From an uncultured Alphaproteobacteria bacterium (GTDB lineage Bacteria > Pseudomonadota > Alphaproteobacteria > HIMB59 > GCA-002718135), in contig CACNPW010000007.1 in assembly GCA_902622475.1 (NCBI GenBank), forward strand, positions 1-40,666: 40,666 bases of DNA, read 5' to 3'. Under the pieces are notes generated by a model that did no database searches, was not told the DNA's origin, and worked only from the letters and a program-made list of their open reading frames with translations. Shown here piece after piece: positions 18,438-26,746 of the stretch (position 1 is the first letter of the stretch; each line of letters opens with the position of its first letter). The position numbers and the translations under genes are program-made.

Positions 18438-19424
18438 ATGATTAAAGAAGAAAATTTTGGATATAGAGATAAAAGAGGTCATTTCGTTCCTAAAGAAGCG
18501 GCTGATAAAAATCCTATTTGGATACTTCCTTTTAATTTAAAAAAAATTTTTGATTGGTTTATCTTTTCGTATATTTTTTCTTGGAACCTTGTTTACTTAG
18601 CTGTTGCGTTTATCGCTTACTACTTTTTTACACCTGCACTTTCCGAAATGAAAAATCTTTCACCAGGTTGGATTTCTGAAATTTTAATTCGGAACTATGT
18701 AATAGGTACAATTTTTTTTAGTTTAATTCATATTCCACTTTATGTAAAAAAATCTCAAGGAATAAGATTTAAATTTAACCCAAACTGGCCAGAAAAAATT
18801 CAAAAGATTTTTACATTTAATAAACAAATATTTGATAATTTATTTTGGAGTTTGTTTTGGGGTGTTCCTATTTGGACAGCTTACGAGGTTTTGTCTTTTT
18901 GGTTTTATGCTTCCGGTTTGATACCTTTTGTTCAATTCAGTGAAGCTCCGATTTATTTCTTTATTATTCTTTTACTAATTCCAGCATTTAGAGATGCTCA
19001 CTTTTATTTAATTCATCGTTTCTTACACTTTAAATTTATGTACAAAATTGCTCATTCTGTTCATCATCGAAATGTTAATCCTGGACCTTGGTCTAGCCTA
19101 TCAATGCATCCTATTGAACATTTATTATATTTTTCTGGTGTCATCATTCATTGGGTTATTCTCTCGCATCCACTTCATGCCACTTATCATTTATTTCATG
19201 CGGGCTTAGGATCAGCAAATGGTCATATAGGTTTTAAGCAAATGATGATCAATGATAAGAGAGCAATAGATCTCAGTAATTATAATCATTATCTGCATCA
19301 TAAGTATTTTGAGGTAAACTATGGAAATCTCATGATCCCTTTTGATCAATGGTTTGGAACCTATCATGATGGATCCAAAGAAATGCATGAAAAAATGCTT
19401 AAAAGAGTTAGTATTAAAAACTAA
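18438..19424 (+). CDS. Sterol desaturase / fatty acid hydroxylase family protein
   Basis: 328 residues, integral membrane. Several hydrophobic helices (about 42-65, 84-103, 132-160, 171-186) surround the three di-iron histidine boxes: H193-RFL-H197, H206-SV-H209-H210 and H284-YL-H287-H288 followed by FEVNYG. This is the fatty-acid hydroxylase superfamily architecture. It probably hydroxylates or desaturates a lipid, carotenoid or sterol-like substrate using O2; the substrate cannot be read from sequence. It stands between the repair module and the ABC operon with no obvious link to either. Confidence 0.85.
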   Translation: MIKEENFGYRDKRGHFVPKEAADKNPIWILPFNLKKIFDWFIFSYIFSWNLVYLAVAFIAYYFFTPALSEMKNLSPGWISEILIRNYVIGTIFFSLIHIPLYVKKSQGIRFKFNPNWPEKIQKIFTFNKQIFDNLFWSLFWGVPIWTAYEVLSFWFYASGLIPFVQFSEAPIYFFIILLLIPAFRDAHFYLIHRFLHFKFMYKIAHSVHHRNVNPGPWSSLSMHPIEHLLYFSGVIIHWVILSHPLHATYHLFHAGLGSANGHIGFKQMMINDKRAIDLSNYNHYLHHKYFEVNYGNLMIPFDQWFGTYHDGSKEMHEKMLKRVSIKN

Positions 19425-19546
19425 TTTTTCTTAAGAATTTCAATCAGTTAGCTAGCTTTAATCTGTATCATTTTATACCTTGTTTAAAGGTTAACATTAT
19501 GTTTATATGGAAATTATATGCTAGCTAGTAGCGTATTTTACTCAAT

Positions 19547-19552
19547 AGGAGG
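19547..19552 (+). promoter_or_regulatory. Strong Shine-Dalgarno that fixes the binding-protein start
   Basis: AGGAGG, 4 nt before the ATG at 19557. One of the few perfect SD sequences in the window; it favours this start over the in-frame ATG at 19518 and fits high expression of a binding protein. Confidence 0.85.
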
Positions 19553-19556
19553 AAAT

Positions 19557-21164
19557 ATGAAAAAACTATATGTGGTTATAGTTGCAGTGTTGGCTCATCT
19601 GATGTTCATTTCATCAGCTTCAGCACAACCTACAAACAGTAACCAATTATCCGATCCTCGTGTTAGACAAGCTTTGTGTATGGCTATTGACATGAAAACA
19701 ATCGGTGAAACATTATTTGAAGATCAAATCATAATGGCGGATAGTTTATTACCAAACGGTCCAATGAAGTCTCCAAATCTACCTGATTACAGTTACAATC
19801 CTGAAAAGGCTCGTCAACTTTTAGCAGAAGCAAATTGGGACTCTAATAGAGAACTTGATATGGTTTTCTATTATGGAGATCAGCTAACAGCTGACTTCAT
19901 GGCAGCAATTCAAGCATACTTTGCTGATGTTGGTGTTAAAATGACTTACCGTCTATTACAAGGTGATGTTGGTGCACAACTTAATTCAGTTCCTGATGAT
20001 GGTGTGAACGGACCAGCTGCTGTTGACTATGACTTAGGTTATGGTGCTCGTGCAGCAATTGCAATGCAAGAGTATTACAATACTTTTAAAACAGGTCTAA
20101 ACCCACAAACTCCTGGTGATCCAAAAATGGATGCACTAATTGAAAAAATCAATTCAAGTGCAGATCCAGAAGTTCTAAAACCTGCTTTCTTTGAAATACA
20201 AGAATATCAAATGGAGCAAGTTAACATTTGTCCATTGTACTATCAAAAATTATTCATCTATGAGAGTAATAAAGTTGATAGAAATGGTGGAGCATATGGT
20301 AACGCTCAGTATAACTATAACTGGGGAATTACTGATTGGAACGTAAGTGGTGGTACATTACAAACTAACACTGGTCCTGTTGAATTCTTTGAACAACCTT
20401 GGTACAACCTTGGTTTGTGGATACACAACAAAGTTGTATTCGATAGACTATTAGTTGCTGATGGTGCGTTACAACCAGTTGGATGTTCAGCTTGTGAAAG
20501 TTATGAGTTAGCTGCTGATGGTTTAAGTCTTACATTTAAACTAAAAGATGGTCTTACTTTCCATGATGGAAACGATGTAACTGTTGAGGATGTAGCATGG
20601 AGTATTCGTACTGCTATGAAAGCACCTCAAATGCACGCTCTAATTGGAAACACAGTTGGATCAATCAAAGGTGCTGATGCATTTAAAGACGGTTCAACTG
20701 ATGATGTTTCTGGTATTAAATACAATATTGCAGACAGAGTTATTACGTTAGAATTAACAAAAATTGATCCTAACATCTTAACTACTTTCACTCAATTTGC
20801 TATTTTACCTAAGCACTTATTAGGTGATGTTGATCCTCTGAAATTCCAACAAAGTGATTTCTGGCAAATGCCAATAGGATCTGGAGCATTCAAAATTACT
20901 GAAGTTAAAATGAACGACTTTGCGAAGTTCGAACCTTTTGACGGCTATCATGGCGGCAAAGCTGGTTTTGATATCATTGCTTACCCAAGTTATGATGGTG
21001 ATGGTAACTTAATTAAGAATGCTGCCGCAGGAAAAATGGACTACGGATTTACTAAAAACGTAGCCGATGTTGCTGCACTAGATGCTATGGACAACATGGG
21101 AACTAAAGCTGTTGATATCCCTTATACTCGTATGATGTGGATTATGCAGTATCCAAAACCATAG
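19557..21164 (+). CDS. PepT-family (SBP_bac_5) ABC binding protein, circularly permuted
   Basis: 535 residues, chosen to start behind the SD. Signal peptide about 1-23 (…FISSASA). Residues 31-262 correspond to what is normally the C-terminal half: 'DPRVRQALCMAIDMKTI' (33-49), 'YSYNPEKARQLLAEANW', 'YQMEQVNICPLYYQ', 'YNYNWGITDWN'. Residues 267-535 correspond to the normal N-terminal half: 'VVFDRLLVADG', 'DGLSLTFKLKDGLTFHDG' (321-338), 'VTVEDVAWSI', 'PIGSGAFKITEV' (439-450), ending 'YTRMMWIMQYPKP'. In a typical DppA/OppA these blocks come in the opposite order. Both halves look complete. It is followed by two permeases, two ATPases and nanAEK-type genes; SatA of the Haemophilus ducreyi sialic-acid transporter also belongs to this binding-protein family, so a sialic-acid-like ligand is likely. 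Confidence 0.9.
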   Translation: MKKLYVVIVAVLAHLMFISSASAQPTNSNQLSDPRVRQALCMAIDMKTIGETLFEDQIIMADSLLPNGPMKSPNLPDYSYNPEKARQLLAEANWDSNRELDMVFYYGDQLTADFMAAIQAYFADVGVKMTYRLLQGDVGAQLNSVPDDGVNGPAAVDYDLGYGARAAIAMQEYYNTFKTGLNPQTPGDPKMDALIEKINSSADPEVLKPAFFEIQEYQMEQVNICPLYYQKLFIYESNKVDRNGGAYGNAQYNYNWGITDWNVSGGTLQTNTGPVEFFEQPWYNLGLWIHNKVVFDRLLVADGALQPVGCSACESYELAADGLSLTFKLKDGLTFHDGNDVTVEDVAWSIRTAMKAPQMHALIGNTVGSIKGADAFKDGSTDDVSGIKYNIADRVITLELTKIDPNILTTFTQFAILPKHLLGDVDPLKFQQSDFWQMPIGSGAFKITEVKMNDFAKFEPFDGYHGGKAGFDIIAYPSYDGDGNLIKNAAAGKMDYGFTKNVADVAALDAMDNMGTKAVDIPYTRMMWIMQYPKP

Positions 21165-21178
21165 TTAATTTAATCATT

Positions 21179-21212
21179 AAAGCTGAGGCATACGCCTCAG
21201 CTTTCTTTTTTT
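21179..21212 (+). terminator. Intercistronic terminator/attenuator after the binding-protein gene
   Basis: Perfect 11-bp stem AAAGCTGAGGC (21179-21189) and GCCTCAGCTTT (21194-21204) with loop ATAC, followed by CTTTTTTT. It sits between the binding protein and the first permease, which have no other promoter I can identify. It probably lets only part of transcription continue, or protects the upstream message, giving excess binding protein over membrane components. Confidence 0.8.
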
Positions 21213-21232
21213 AATAATAACGGAAAGTAAAA

Positions 21233-22198
21233 GTGACCACTTATATTATTCAACGTTTATTTATTTTCTTTCCGATGTTGCTTGTAATAAGTTTTCTTGT
21301 TTATTCAGGATTAGAATTATCACCTGGCGATGCTGTTTCACATATGATCAGTCCTGAACTCGCATCAACAATTACTGCAGAACAACTTGATGCAATGCGT
21401 GAAGCGTATGGACTAAATCAAAGTTTCCTTACACGATACTGGATTTGGTTAACTAGCATGGTTCAAGGAGACATGGGTTATTCAATGGCAGGTGGTGTTG
21501 CTATTTCTGAAATAATGGTAAAAACAGTTCCTGCAACTTTAGAGCTATCTATGGTAGCATTATTTTTCTCAACAATTTTAGGATGTTCTTTAGGAGTTAT
21601 TAGTGCTCTTAAAAGAGGTTCCGGTACTGATAATTCTCTTACGGTTGCTGGAATGGCTGGAGTTTCTATACCTGAATTTTTTTTTGGACTTGTAGCTATT
21701 CTTTTATTTGCAATCGAATTAAAGTGGCTTCCCGTTGGAGGTAGATTACTACCTCATTATGAAACACTTTGGGATCGTATACCAAATATTGTTCTCCCCT
21801 CTTTAGTATTGGCATTAATGATGACTGCAGGAGCTATGCGTTATGCACGTTCATCAATGTTAGATGTTTTAGCACGAGAATTTATTACTACTGCTCGATC
21901 AAAAGGAATGCCTGAGTGGAGAGTAAATATATTACATGGATTTAGAGTAGCCCTAACACCAGTTGTTGTACTAATTGGTTTTCGTCTACCTTTACTTATA
22001 GGGGGATCAACTATTATCGAACAAGTTTACCAATGGCCAGGAATTGGGAGTATGTTTATTCGCTCTGTTCGTGCTTCCGATTATCCTTTAGTTATGACAA
22101 TTTCTCTAATGTATGTTTTTGTTGTTCTTACAGCAAGTTTAATAATAGATGTTTTAACAGCGTTAATTGACCCAAGAGTTAGGTTAGGAAAAGAATAA
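21233..22198 (+). CDS. ABC transporter permease, DppB type
   Basis: 321 residues with six membrane helices. The first is the typical DppB N-terminus ('YIIQRLFIFFPMLLVISFLVYSGLELSPGD') and the cytoplasmic EAA loop 'EFITTARSKGMPEWRVNILHGFR' contacts the ATPases. The C-terminal 'IEQVYQWPGIGSMFIRSV' block is also family-typical. GTG start at 21233, 28 bp after the attenuator stem. It overlaps the next permease (TAATG). With the permuted binding protein it forms the import channel of a PepT-family transporter. Confidence 0.93.
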   Translation: MTTYIIQRLFIFFPMLLVISFLVYSGLELSPGDAVSHMISPELASTITAEQLDAMREAYGLNQSFLTRYWIWLTSMVQGDMGYSMAGGVAISEIMVKTVPATLELSMVALFFSTILGCSLGVISALKRGSGTDNSLTVAGMAGVSIPEFFFGLVAILLFAIELKWLPVGGRLLPHYETLWDRIPNIVLPSLVLALMMTAGAMRYARSSMLDVLAREFITTARSKGMPEWRVNILHGFRVALTPVVVLIGFRLPLLIGGSTIIEQVYQWPGIGSMFIRSVRASDYPLVMTISLMYVFVVLTASLIIDVLTALIDPRVRLGKE

Positions 22199-23112
22199 TG
22201 GCAAAGTCTTCACTAGATAAGAAATTTGATCAAATAAGAAAACGTGAAGAGGAAAAAACTTTTTCTACAAAAAAAAGAAGTAGAATAGTTAATAAATTTT
22301 TAAATAATCGTTTAGCGGTTTTAGGTTTAATCATTTTTACAATAATTATTTTAGCTTCTATTTTTGCTCCTCTTCTCTCACCATATGATCCAATGCGAGT
22401 AGATTTACGTTCTATGAGACAACCGCCATCGTTTGATCATTGGTTTGGAACAGATAGTACAGGACGAGATGTGTTTACAAGGGTCTTATTTGGAGGCAGA
22501 GTTTCAATATTTATCGGTTTAGGAAGTGCTATTCTATCAGCTGTTGTGGGAATAGCGGTTGGTTGTTACGCTGGATATAAAGGTGGTTGGATTGATGTTA
22601 TTGCTCTTAGAATTTCTGAAATATTTATGTCTTTCCCTCAAATTATTTTAGTTTTATTACTCGTATCTATCACAGGTCAAAGTTTATTTAATTTAATGGC
22701 CATATTTATCCTTACAGGTTGGGGAGGTATGTACAGGCTTGCTCGAGCTAGAATGTTATCTTTAAGAGAGGAAGAATATGTTCAAGCACTAAGAAGTTTT
22801 GGCTTATCTACATTCACGATATGCTACAAACATATGTTGCCGAATGCATTAAGTCCCATAATGGTCAATATTACTCTATCAACGGCAATGTTTATTTTAA
22901 CAGAAGCAGGACTAAGTTTCCTCGGTTTAGGAGTTCCATTAAATATTCCTACATGGGGAAATATTTTAAACGTTGCACAAGATATTTTAATTTTACAAAA
23001 CTATTGGTGGATGTGGGGACCAGTTGGAATTGTTATTTCAGTTTTTGTTCTTTGTGTTAATTTTATAGGAGATGGTCTACGAGATTCAACAGATCCATCA
23101 CAGCAAGGTTAA
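22198..23112 (+). CDS. ABC transporter permease, DppC type
   Basis: 304 residues. A charged cytosolic N-terminal extension (about 1-34, rich in Lys/Arg/Glu) is followed by the DppC signature 'NRLAVLGLIIF', 'FGTDSTGRDVFTRVLFGGRVS', six helices, and EAA loop 'EYVQALRSFGLSTFTICYKHMLPNALSPI'. Second half of the transmembrane channel. The overlap with the preceding permease and the 2-bp gap to the ATPase indicate one operon. Confidence 0.93.
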   Translation: MAKSSLDKKFDQIRKREEEKTFSTKKRSRIVNKFLNNRLAVLGLIIFTIIILASIFAPLLSPYDPMRVDLRSMRQPPSFDHWFGTDSTGRDVFTRVLFGGRVSIFIGLGSAILSAVVGIAVGCYAGYKGGWIDVIALRISEIFMSFPQIILVLLLVSITGQSLFNLMAIFILTGWGGMYRLARARMLSLREEEYVQALRSFGLSTFTICYKHMLPNALSPIMVNITLSTAMFILTEAGLSFLGLGVPLNIPTWGNILNVAQDILILQNYWWMWGPVGIVISVFVLCVNFIGDGLRDSTDPSQQG

Positions 23113-23114
23113 AA

Positions 23115-24128
23115 ATGGAAGATAAAAATAATATAGCGCTATCAGTTAGAGATCTTAAAACTTTTTTCTATACGAATAATCGATGCAACAAAGCAGTTAA
23201 TGGAGTTTCCTTTGATGTTGAAAAAGGTAAAACACTTTGTATAGTTGGTGAAAGTGGTTGTGGTAAAAGTGTAACAGCGGCAACTATTATGCAATTACTT
23301 CCAACACTCTCTCGTATTGAAGAGGGTGAAATTAAATTTCAAAAAGATGATAAAATTATCAATATTGAAAAATTAGAAAAAAATGGAAAGGAAATGAGGG
23401 AGATTAGAGGGTCAGATATTGCAATGATTTTCCAAGATCCGATGACAGCACTCAATCCTGTGTACACAGTCGGATTTCAAATAAGTGAAAATCTTAAGTA
23501 TCATACTAATCTCAATAAAAAAGAAATAAGGGAAAAGTGTATTTCTCTTCTCAATGACATGGGCATACCACTTCCGGAAAAAAGAGTTGATGAATATCCT
23601 CACAGTTATTCTGGCGGGATGAGGCAAAGAGCAATGATAGCAATGGCCATGGCTTGTAATCCAAAAATATTAATTGCGGATGAGCCAACAACAGCTCTAG
23701 ATGTTACAATTCAAGCACAAATATTTGAGCTAATGGATAAATTAAAAAAAGAAAATGATACGGCTATTATTCTTATAACGCATGATATGGGAGTTGTAGC
23801 AGAGTTAGCTGATAATGTTGCAGTCATGTATATGGGAAACATTGTTGAAGCTGGAACAGCAGACGACGTTTTAAGACGACCAACACACCCCTATACTAAA
23901 GCTCTATTGGAGTCAGTACCTGTACTTGGAAGAGGGAAGAATCAAGATATTAATCCTATTAAAGGATCAACACCTGATCCCTACAACAGACCTATTGGTT
24001 GTCAATTTGCTCCAAGGTGCAATTGGCAAACAGAAAGTTGTGACGTGATGCCAGAAATCACACAAATAAATGAAACTCACCAAGTAAGATGTCACAAGTA
24101 CGAACAATTTTTTGAGAAATATAAATGA
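23115..24128 (+). CDS. ABC transporter ATP-binding protein, DppD type
   Basis: 337 residues. Walker A GESGCGKS at 45-52, Q-loop 'IFQDPMTALNPV', signature 'YSGGMRQRAMIAMAMA', Walker B 'ILIADEPTTALD' and H-loop 'ILITHDMGVV'. The C-terminal oligopeptide-type extension contains 'PIGCQFAPRCNW' with the Cys residues seen in oligo_HPY domains (some bind Fe-S). ATGA overlap with the second ATPase. Energises import on the cytosolic face. Confidence 0.95.
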   Translation: MEDKNNIALSVRDLKTFFYTNNRCNKAVNGVSFDVEKGKTLCIVGESGCGKSVTAATIMQLLPTLSRIEEGEIKFQKDDKIINIEKLEKNGKEMREIRGSDIAMIFQDPMTALNPVYTVGFQISENLKYHTNLNKKEIREKCISLLNDMGIPLPEKRVDEYPHSYSGGMRQRAMIAMAMACNPKILIADEPTTALDVTIQAQIFELMDKLKKENDTAIILITHDMGVVAELADNVAVMYMGNIVEAGTADDVLRRPTHPYTKALLESVPVLGRGKNQDINPIKGSTPDPYNRPIGCQFAPRCNWQTESCDVMPEITQINETHQVRCHKYEQFFEKYK

Positions 24129-25132
24129 AAAAAGAGATACTTAAATTACGCGGTTTAAAAGTACATTTTCCAGTACAAGCAGGTGTGTTTAATCGTGTTG
24201 TAGGACATGTTTTGGCTGTTGACGGTGTGGATTTAGATATTTTTAGAGGTGAAGTTTTAGGTCTAGCTGGAGAAAGTGGTTGTGGAAAGACAACTCTTGG
24301 TAAAGCCATCTTAAGATTGGTAGAACCTACAGATGGGGAAGTAAAATATATTTCACAAGACGATGATGAGACAGAATTAACATCTTTAGAAAAAAAAGAT
24401 ATGGATCCATTTCGAAAGAAGTTACAAATAGTCTTTCAAGATCCGCACTCCTCTCTTAATCCTTCATTTACAATTTTTGGCTCACTTCAAGATCCATTAA
24501 AAAAATTTGGTATAAAATCAAAAGAGGAAAGAAGAAAAATTATTGGTGATCTCCTAGAAGCAGTAAATATGCGCAGAGAATATATGGATAGATATCCTCA
24601 CGAATTTTCAGGAGGACAAAGACAAAGAATTGGTATTGTCAGAGCTTTATGTCTTGAGCCGGAACTTATAGTTTGTGATGAAGCGGTTAGTGCTCTTGAT
24701 GTATCAATTCAGGCACAAGTACTAAAATTATTAATGCAACTTAAGAAAGAAAAAAATCTAACCTACCTTTTCATTACTCATGATTTGAGTGTAACAGAAT
24801 ATCTATGTGATCGAATTGCTGTTATGTATCTTGGGAGAATTGTTGAACTTTGTGATTCTGAAGATCTATATAATAATACTCTTCACCCCTACTCTGAAGC
24901 TTTGATTTCAGCTATCCCAGTTGCAGATCTTGACAAACAAACGAAAAGAATTGTTTTGGAAGGAGATGTACCAAGTCCAGTTAATCCACCTAAAGGCTGT
25001 CCTTTTCATCCTCGGTGCCCTAAAGCAACTGACATTTGTAAAACTGAGGTACCAACATTAAAAAAATATTCAACAAATGGTAATGAACACTATGCATCTT
25101 GCCACTTAATTGATTTACCCGAAATTAGCTAA
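24125..25132 (+). CDS. ABC transporter ATP-binding protein, DppF type
   Basis: 335 residues. Walker A GESGCGKT at 49-56, Q-loop 'VFQDPHSSLNP', signature 'FSGGQRQRIGIVRAL', Walker B 'LIVCDEAVSALDVS', H-loop 'LFITHDLSV', C-terminal 'GCPFHPRCPKATDIC'. Pairs with the preceding ATPase as a heterodimer. Its stop codon is immediately followed by the ATG of the NanA-like gene, tying transporter and catabolic genes together. Confidence 0.95.
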   Translation: MKKEILKLRGLKVHFPVQAGVFNRVVGHVLAVDGVDLDIFRGEVLGLAGESGCGKTTLGKAILRLVEPTDGEVKYISQDDDETELTSLEKKDMDPFRKKLQIVFQDPHSSLNPSFTIFGSLQDPLKKFGIKSKEERRKIIGDLLEAVNMRREYMDRYPHEFSGGQRQRIGIVRALCLEPELIVCDEAVSALDVSIQAQVLKLLMQLKKEKNLTYLFITHDLSVTEYLCDRIAVMYLGRIVELCDSEDLYNNTLHPYSEALISAIPVADLDKQTKRIVLEGDVPSPVNPPKGCPFHPRCPKATDICKTEVPTLKKYSTNGNEHYASCHLIDLPEIS

Positions 25133-26062
25133 ATGTCTAAATATGATCCAAAAGATCTAAATGGTGTTATGCCTGCTATGATCACATCGATTAATAAAGA
25201 TGAAACTATAAACAAGGAAGGTTTAAGAAAAATAATCAATCATTTAATAGCCGAAAATGTTAATGGCTTGTACGTAACCGGTAGTACAGGTGAAACTTTT
25301 TTAATGTCACCAGAAGAAAAAAAAGAAGTACTTGATATTATTGTTGAAGAAGTAAATGGCAGAGTTCCTATTATTGCGCATGTTGGATCTATTGGAACTA
25401 AAATTACAACTGATCTAGCAAAATATGCCACTCATGCTGGAGTCGACGCATTATCAGCATTGCCACCTTTTTATTACAATTTTTCTAATGAAGAGATTTA
25501 TAATTATTATAGTGACATAGCTCAATCCTCACATTTGCCAATTATTGTATATAATATTAGTCACGCAAATTTGATGGACATTGATATGTTAAAAAGATTG
25601 GCCGCTATAGATAATATTAAAGGAGTTAAATATACGGCAGCAACTCATTTTAATTTTGAGAAAATAAAAAAGGAGATTGGAGCATATTTTAAAATTTATT
25701 CTGGTATGGATGAAATGGCTATCTCTGGTCTGATATCAGGTGCTGATGGTATGATTGGATCGTTTTATAATTTAATGCCAGAAATGTTTGTAGGAATTTT
25801 TCAAAATATGAAAAATGATAATGTTATTGAGGCAAAAAAATTACAAGACAAAGTCAATATGATCATTTTGTATGCTTTAAAAAAATCAGGTTATCCATTT
25901 ATTAAAATGGGATTAAGTTGGATGGGAATTGATTCAGGGTATGTAAGGAAGCCTTTTTCAAGTATTGTAAATACAGAGATAGAAAAGGGAATAAAAGATG
26001 ATTTAAAAAAATTAATGTCGGAAAATGATCTTTCAGAAATAAAATTTTTAAAAGCATTATAA
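25133..26062 (+). CDS. nanA: N-acetylneuraminate lyase (NanA-like)
   Basis: 309 residues, DHDPS/NAL-family TIM barrel. G50-STGE54, Y140 ('IVYNIS') and Schiff-base K166 ('GVKYTA') are in place. Several blocks match E. coli NanA more closely than DapA: 'IAHVG', 'ALPPFYYNFSNEEI', 'YSGMDEM' (NanA YNGYDE), 'SGLISGADGMIGSFYNLM' (NanA SGLLAGADGGIGSTYN) and 'RKPF' near the C-terminus. Predicted to split N-acetylneuraminate or a similar nonulosonate into pyruvate and ManNAc. Together with the following NanE- and NanK-like genes it makes a consistent set; a related sugar-acid substrate is possible. Confidence 0.85.
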   Translation: MSKYDPKDLNGVMPAMITSINKDETINKEGLRKIINHLIAENVNGLYVTGSTGETFLMSPEEKKEVLDIIVEEVNGRVPIIAHVGSIGTKITTDLAKYATHAGVDALSALPPFYYNFSNEEIYNYYSDIAQSSHLPIIVYNISHANLMDIDMLKRLAAIDNIKGVKYTAATHFNFEKIKKEIGAYFKIYSGMDEMAISGLISGADGMIGSFYNLMPEMFVGIFQNMKNDNVIEAKKLQDKVNMIILYALKKSGYPFIKMGLSWMGIDSGYVRKPFSSIVNTEIEKGIKDDLKKLMSENDLSEIKFLKAL

Positions 26063-26070
26063 TTAACTTT

Positions 26071-26745
26071 GTGAAAAAAAATATTTTAGAAAAATTAAAA
26101 AATAAAATCATTGTATCATGTCAGCCTAATGAGGGTGGGCCTCAAGACAAGACGTCTATTGTTGTTTCAATGGCAGAAGCTGCAATTATAGGAGGTTGTG
26201 GTGGTGTGCGAATTGAAGGAGAAAAAAATATACGAGCAGTCAAAAAAAATATTTCTTTACCAATAATTGGCATAATAAAAAATGACTTAGATAACTTTAA
26301 AGTTAGAATTACGCCTCTCTTAAAGGATGTCGATAAAATTATTAATAGTGGCGCTGATATAATAGCATATGATGCCACAAATAGGAAAAGGCCTTTTCCA
26401 ACAAAAGAAATTATTTTAAAAATTAAAAAAGCAAATCGTTTAGCTATGGCAGATTGCTCAAATCTAGATGATGCTAAAAAAGCTATTTTAGAGGGTGCGG
26501 ATATTATTGGAACAACACTTGCTGGTTATGTTGGTAAACAAGTGAAAGATACGGATAAACCAAATATAAAATTAATTAAAGAATTTAAAAAACTTAATTG
26601 CTTTGTAATGGCTGAAGGTCGTTACAACACTCCAGAGCTTGCAAAGCAAGCTATACAAGCAGGAGCAGATGCAGTTACAATTGGAAGTGCTATTACGCGT
26701 ATTGATAATATTACGAGTTGGTTTGTAAAAAAAATTAAAAATTAA
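26071..26745 (+). CDS. nanE: N-acetylmannosamine-6-phosphate 2-epimerase (NanE-like)
   Basis: 224 residues from GTG at 26071. NanE blocks are intact: 'IIVSCQP', 'GGVRIEGEKNI', 'LPIIGIIKND' (catalytic Lys70), 'DATNRKRP', 'AMADCSNLDDA', 'IGTTLAGYVG', 'VMAEGRYNTPE' (catalytic Glu182) and 'TIGSAITR'. Converts ManNAc-6-P to GlcNAc-6-P in the cytosol. It sits between the lyase (8 bp) and kinase (1 bp) genes. No NagA or NagB follows in this window. Confidence 0.93.
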   Translation: MKKNILEKLKNKIIVSCQPNEGGPQDKTSIVVSMAEAAIIGGCGGVRIEGEKNIRAVKKNISLPIIGIIKNDLDNFKVRITPLLKDVDKIINSGADIIAYDATNRKRPFPTKEIILKIKKANRLAMADCSNLDDAKKAILEGADIIGTTLAGYVGKQVKDTDKPNIKLIKEFKKLNCFVMAEGRYNTPELAKQAIQAGADAVTIGSAITRIDNITSWFVKKIKN

Positions 26746-26746
26746 A

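Noticed and set aside
22821-23060. 79-codon frame inside the DppC-type permease gene
   Set aside because: Overlaps a clear permease gene in another frame, has no SD and no recognisable domain.
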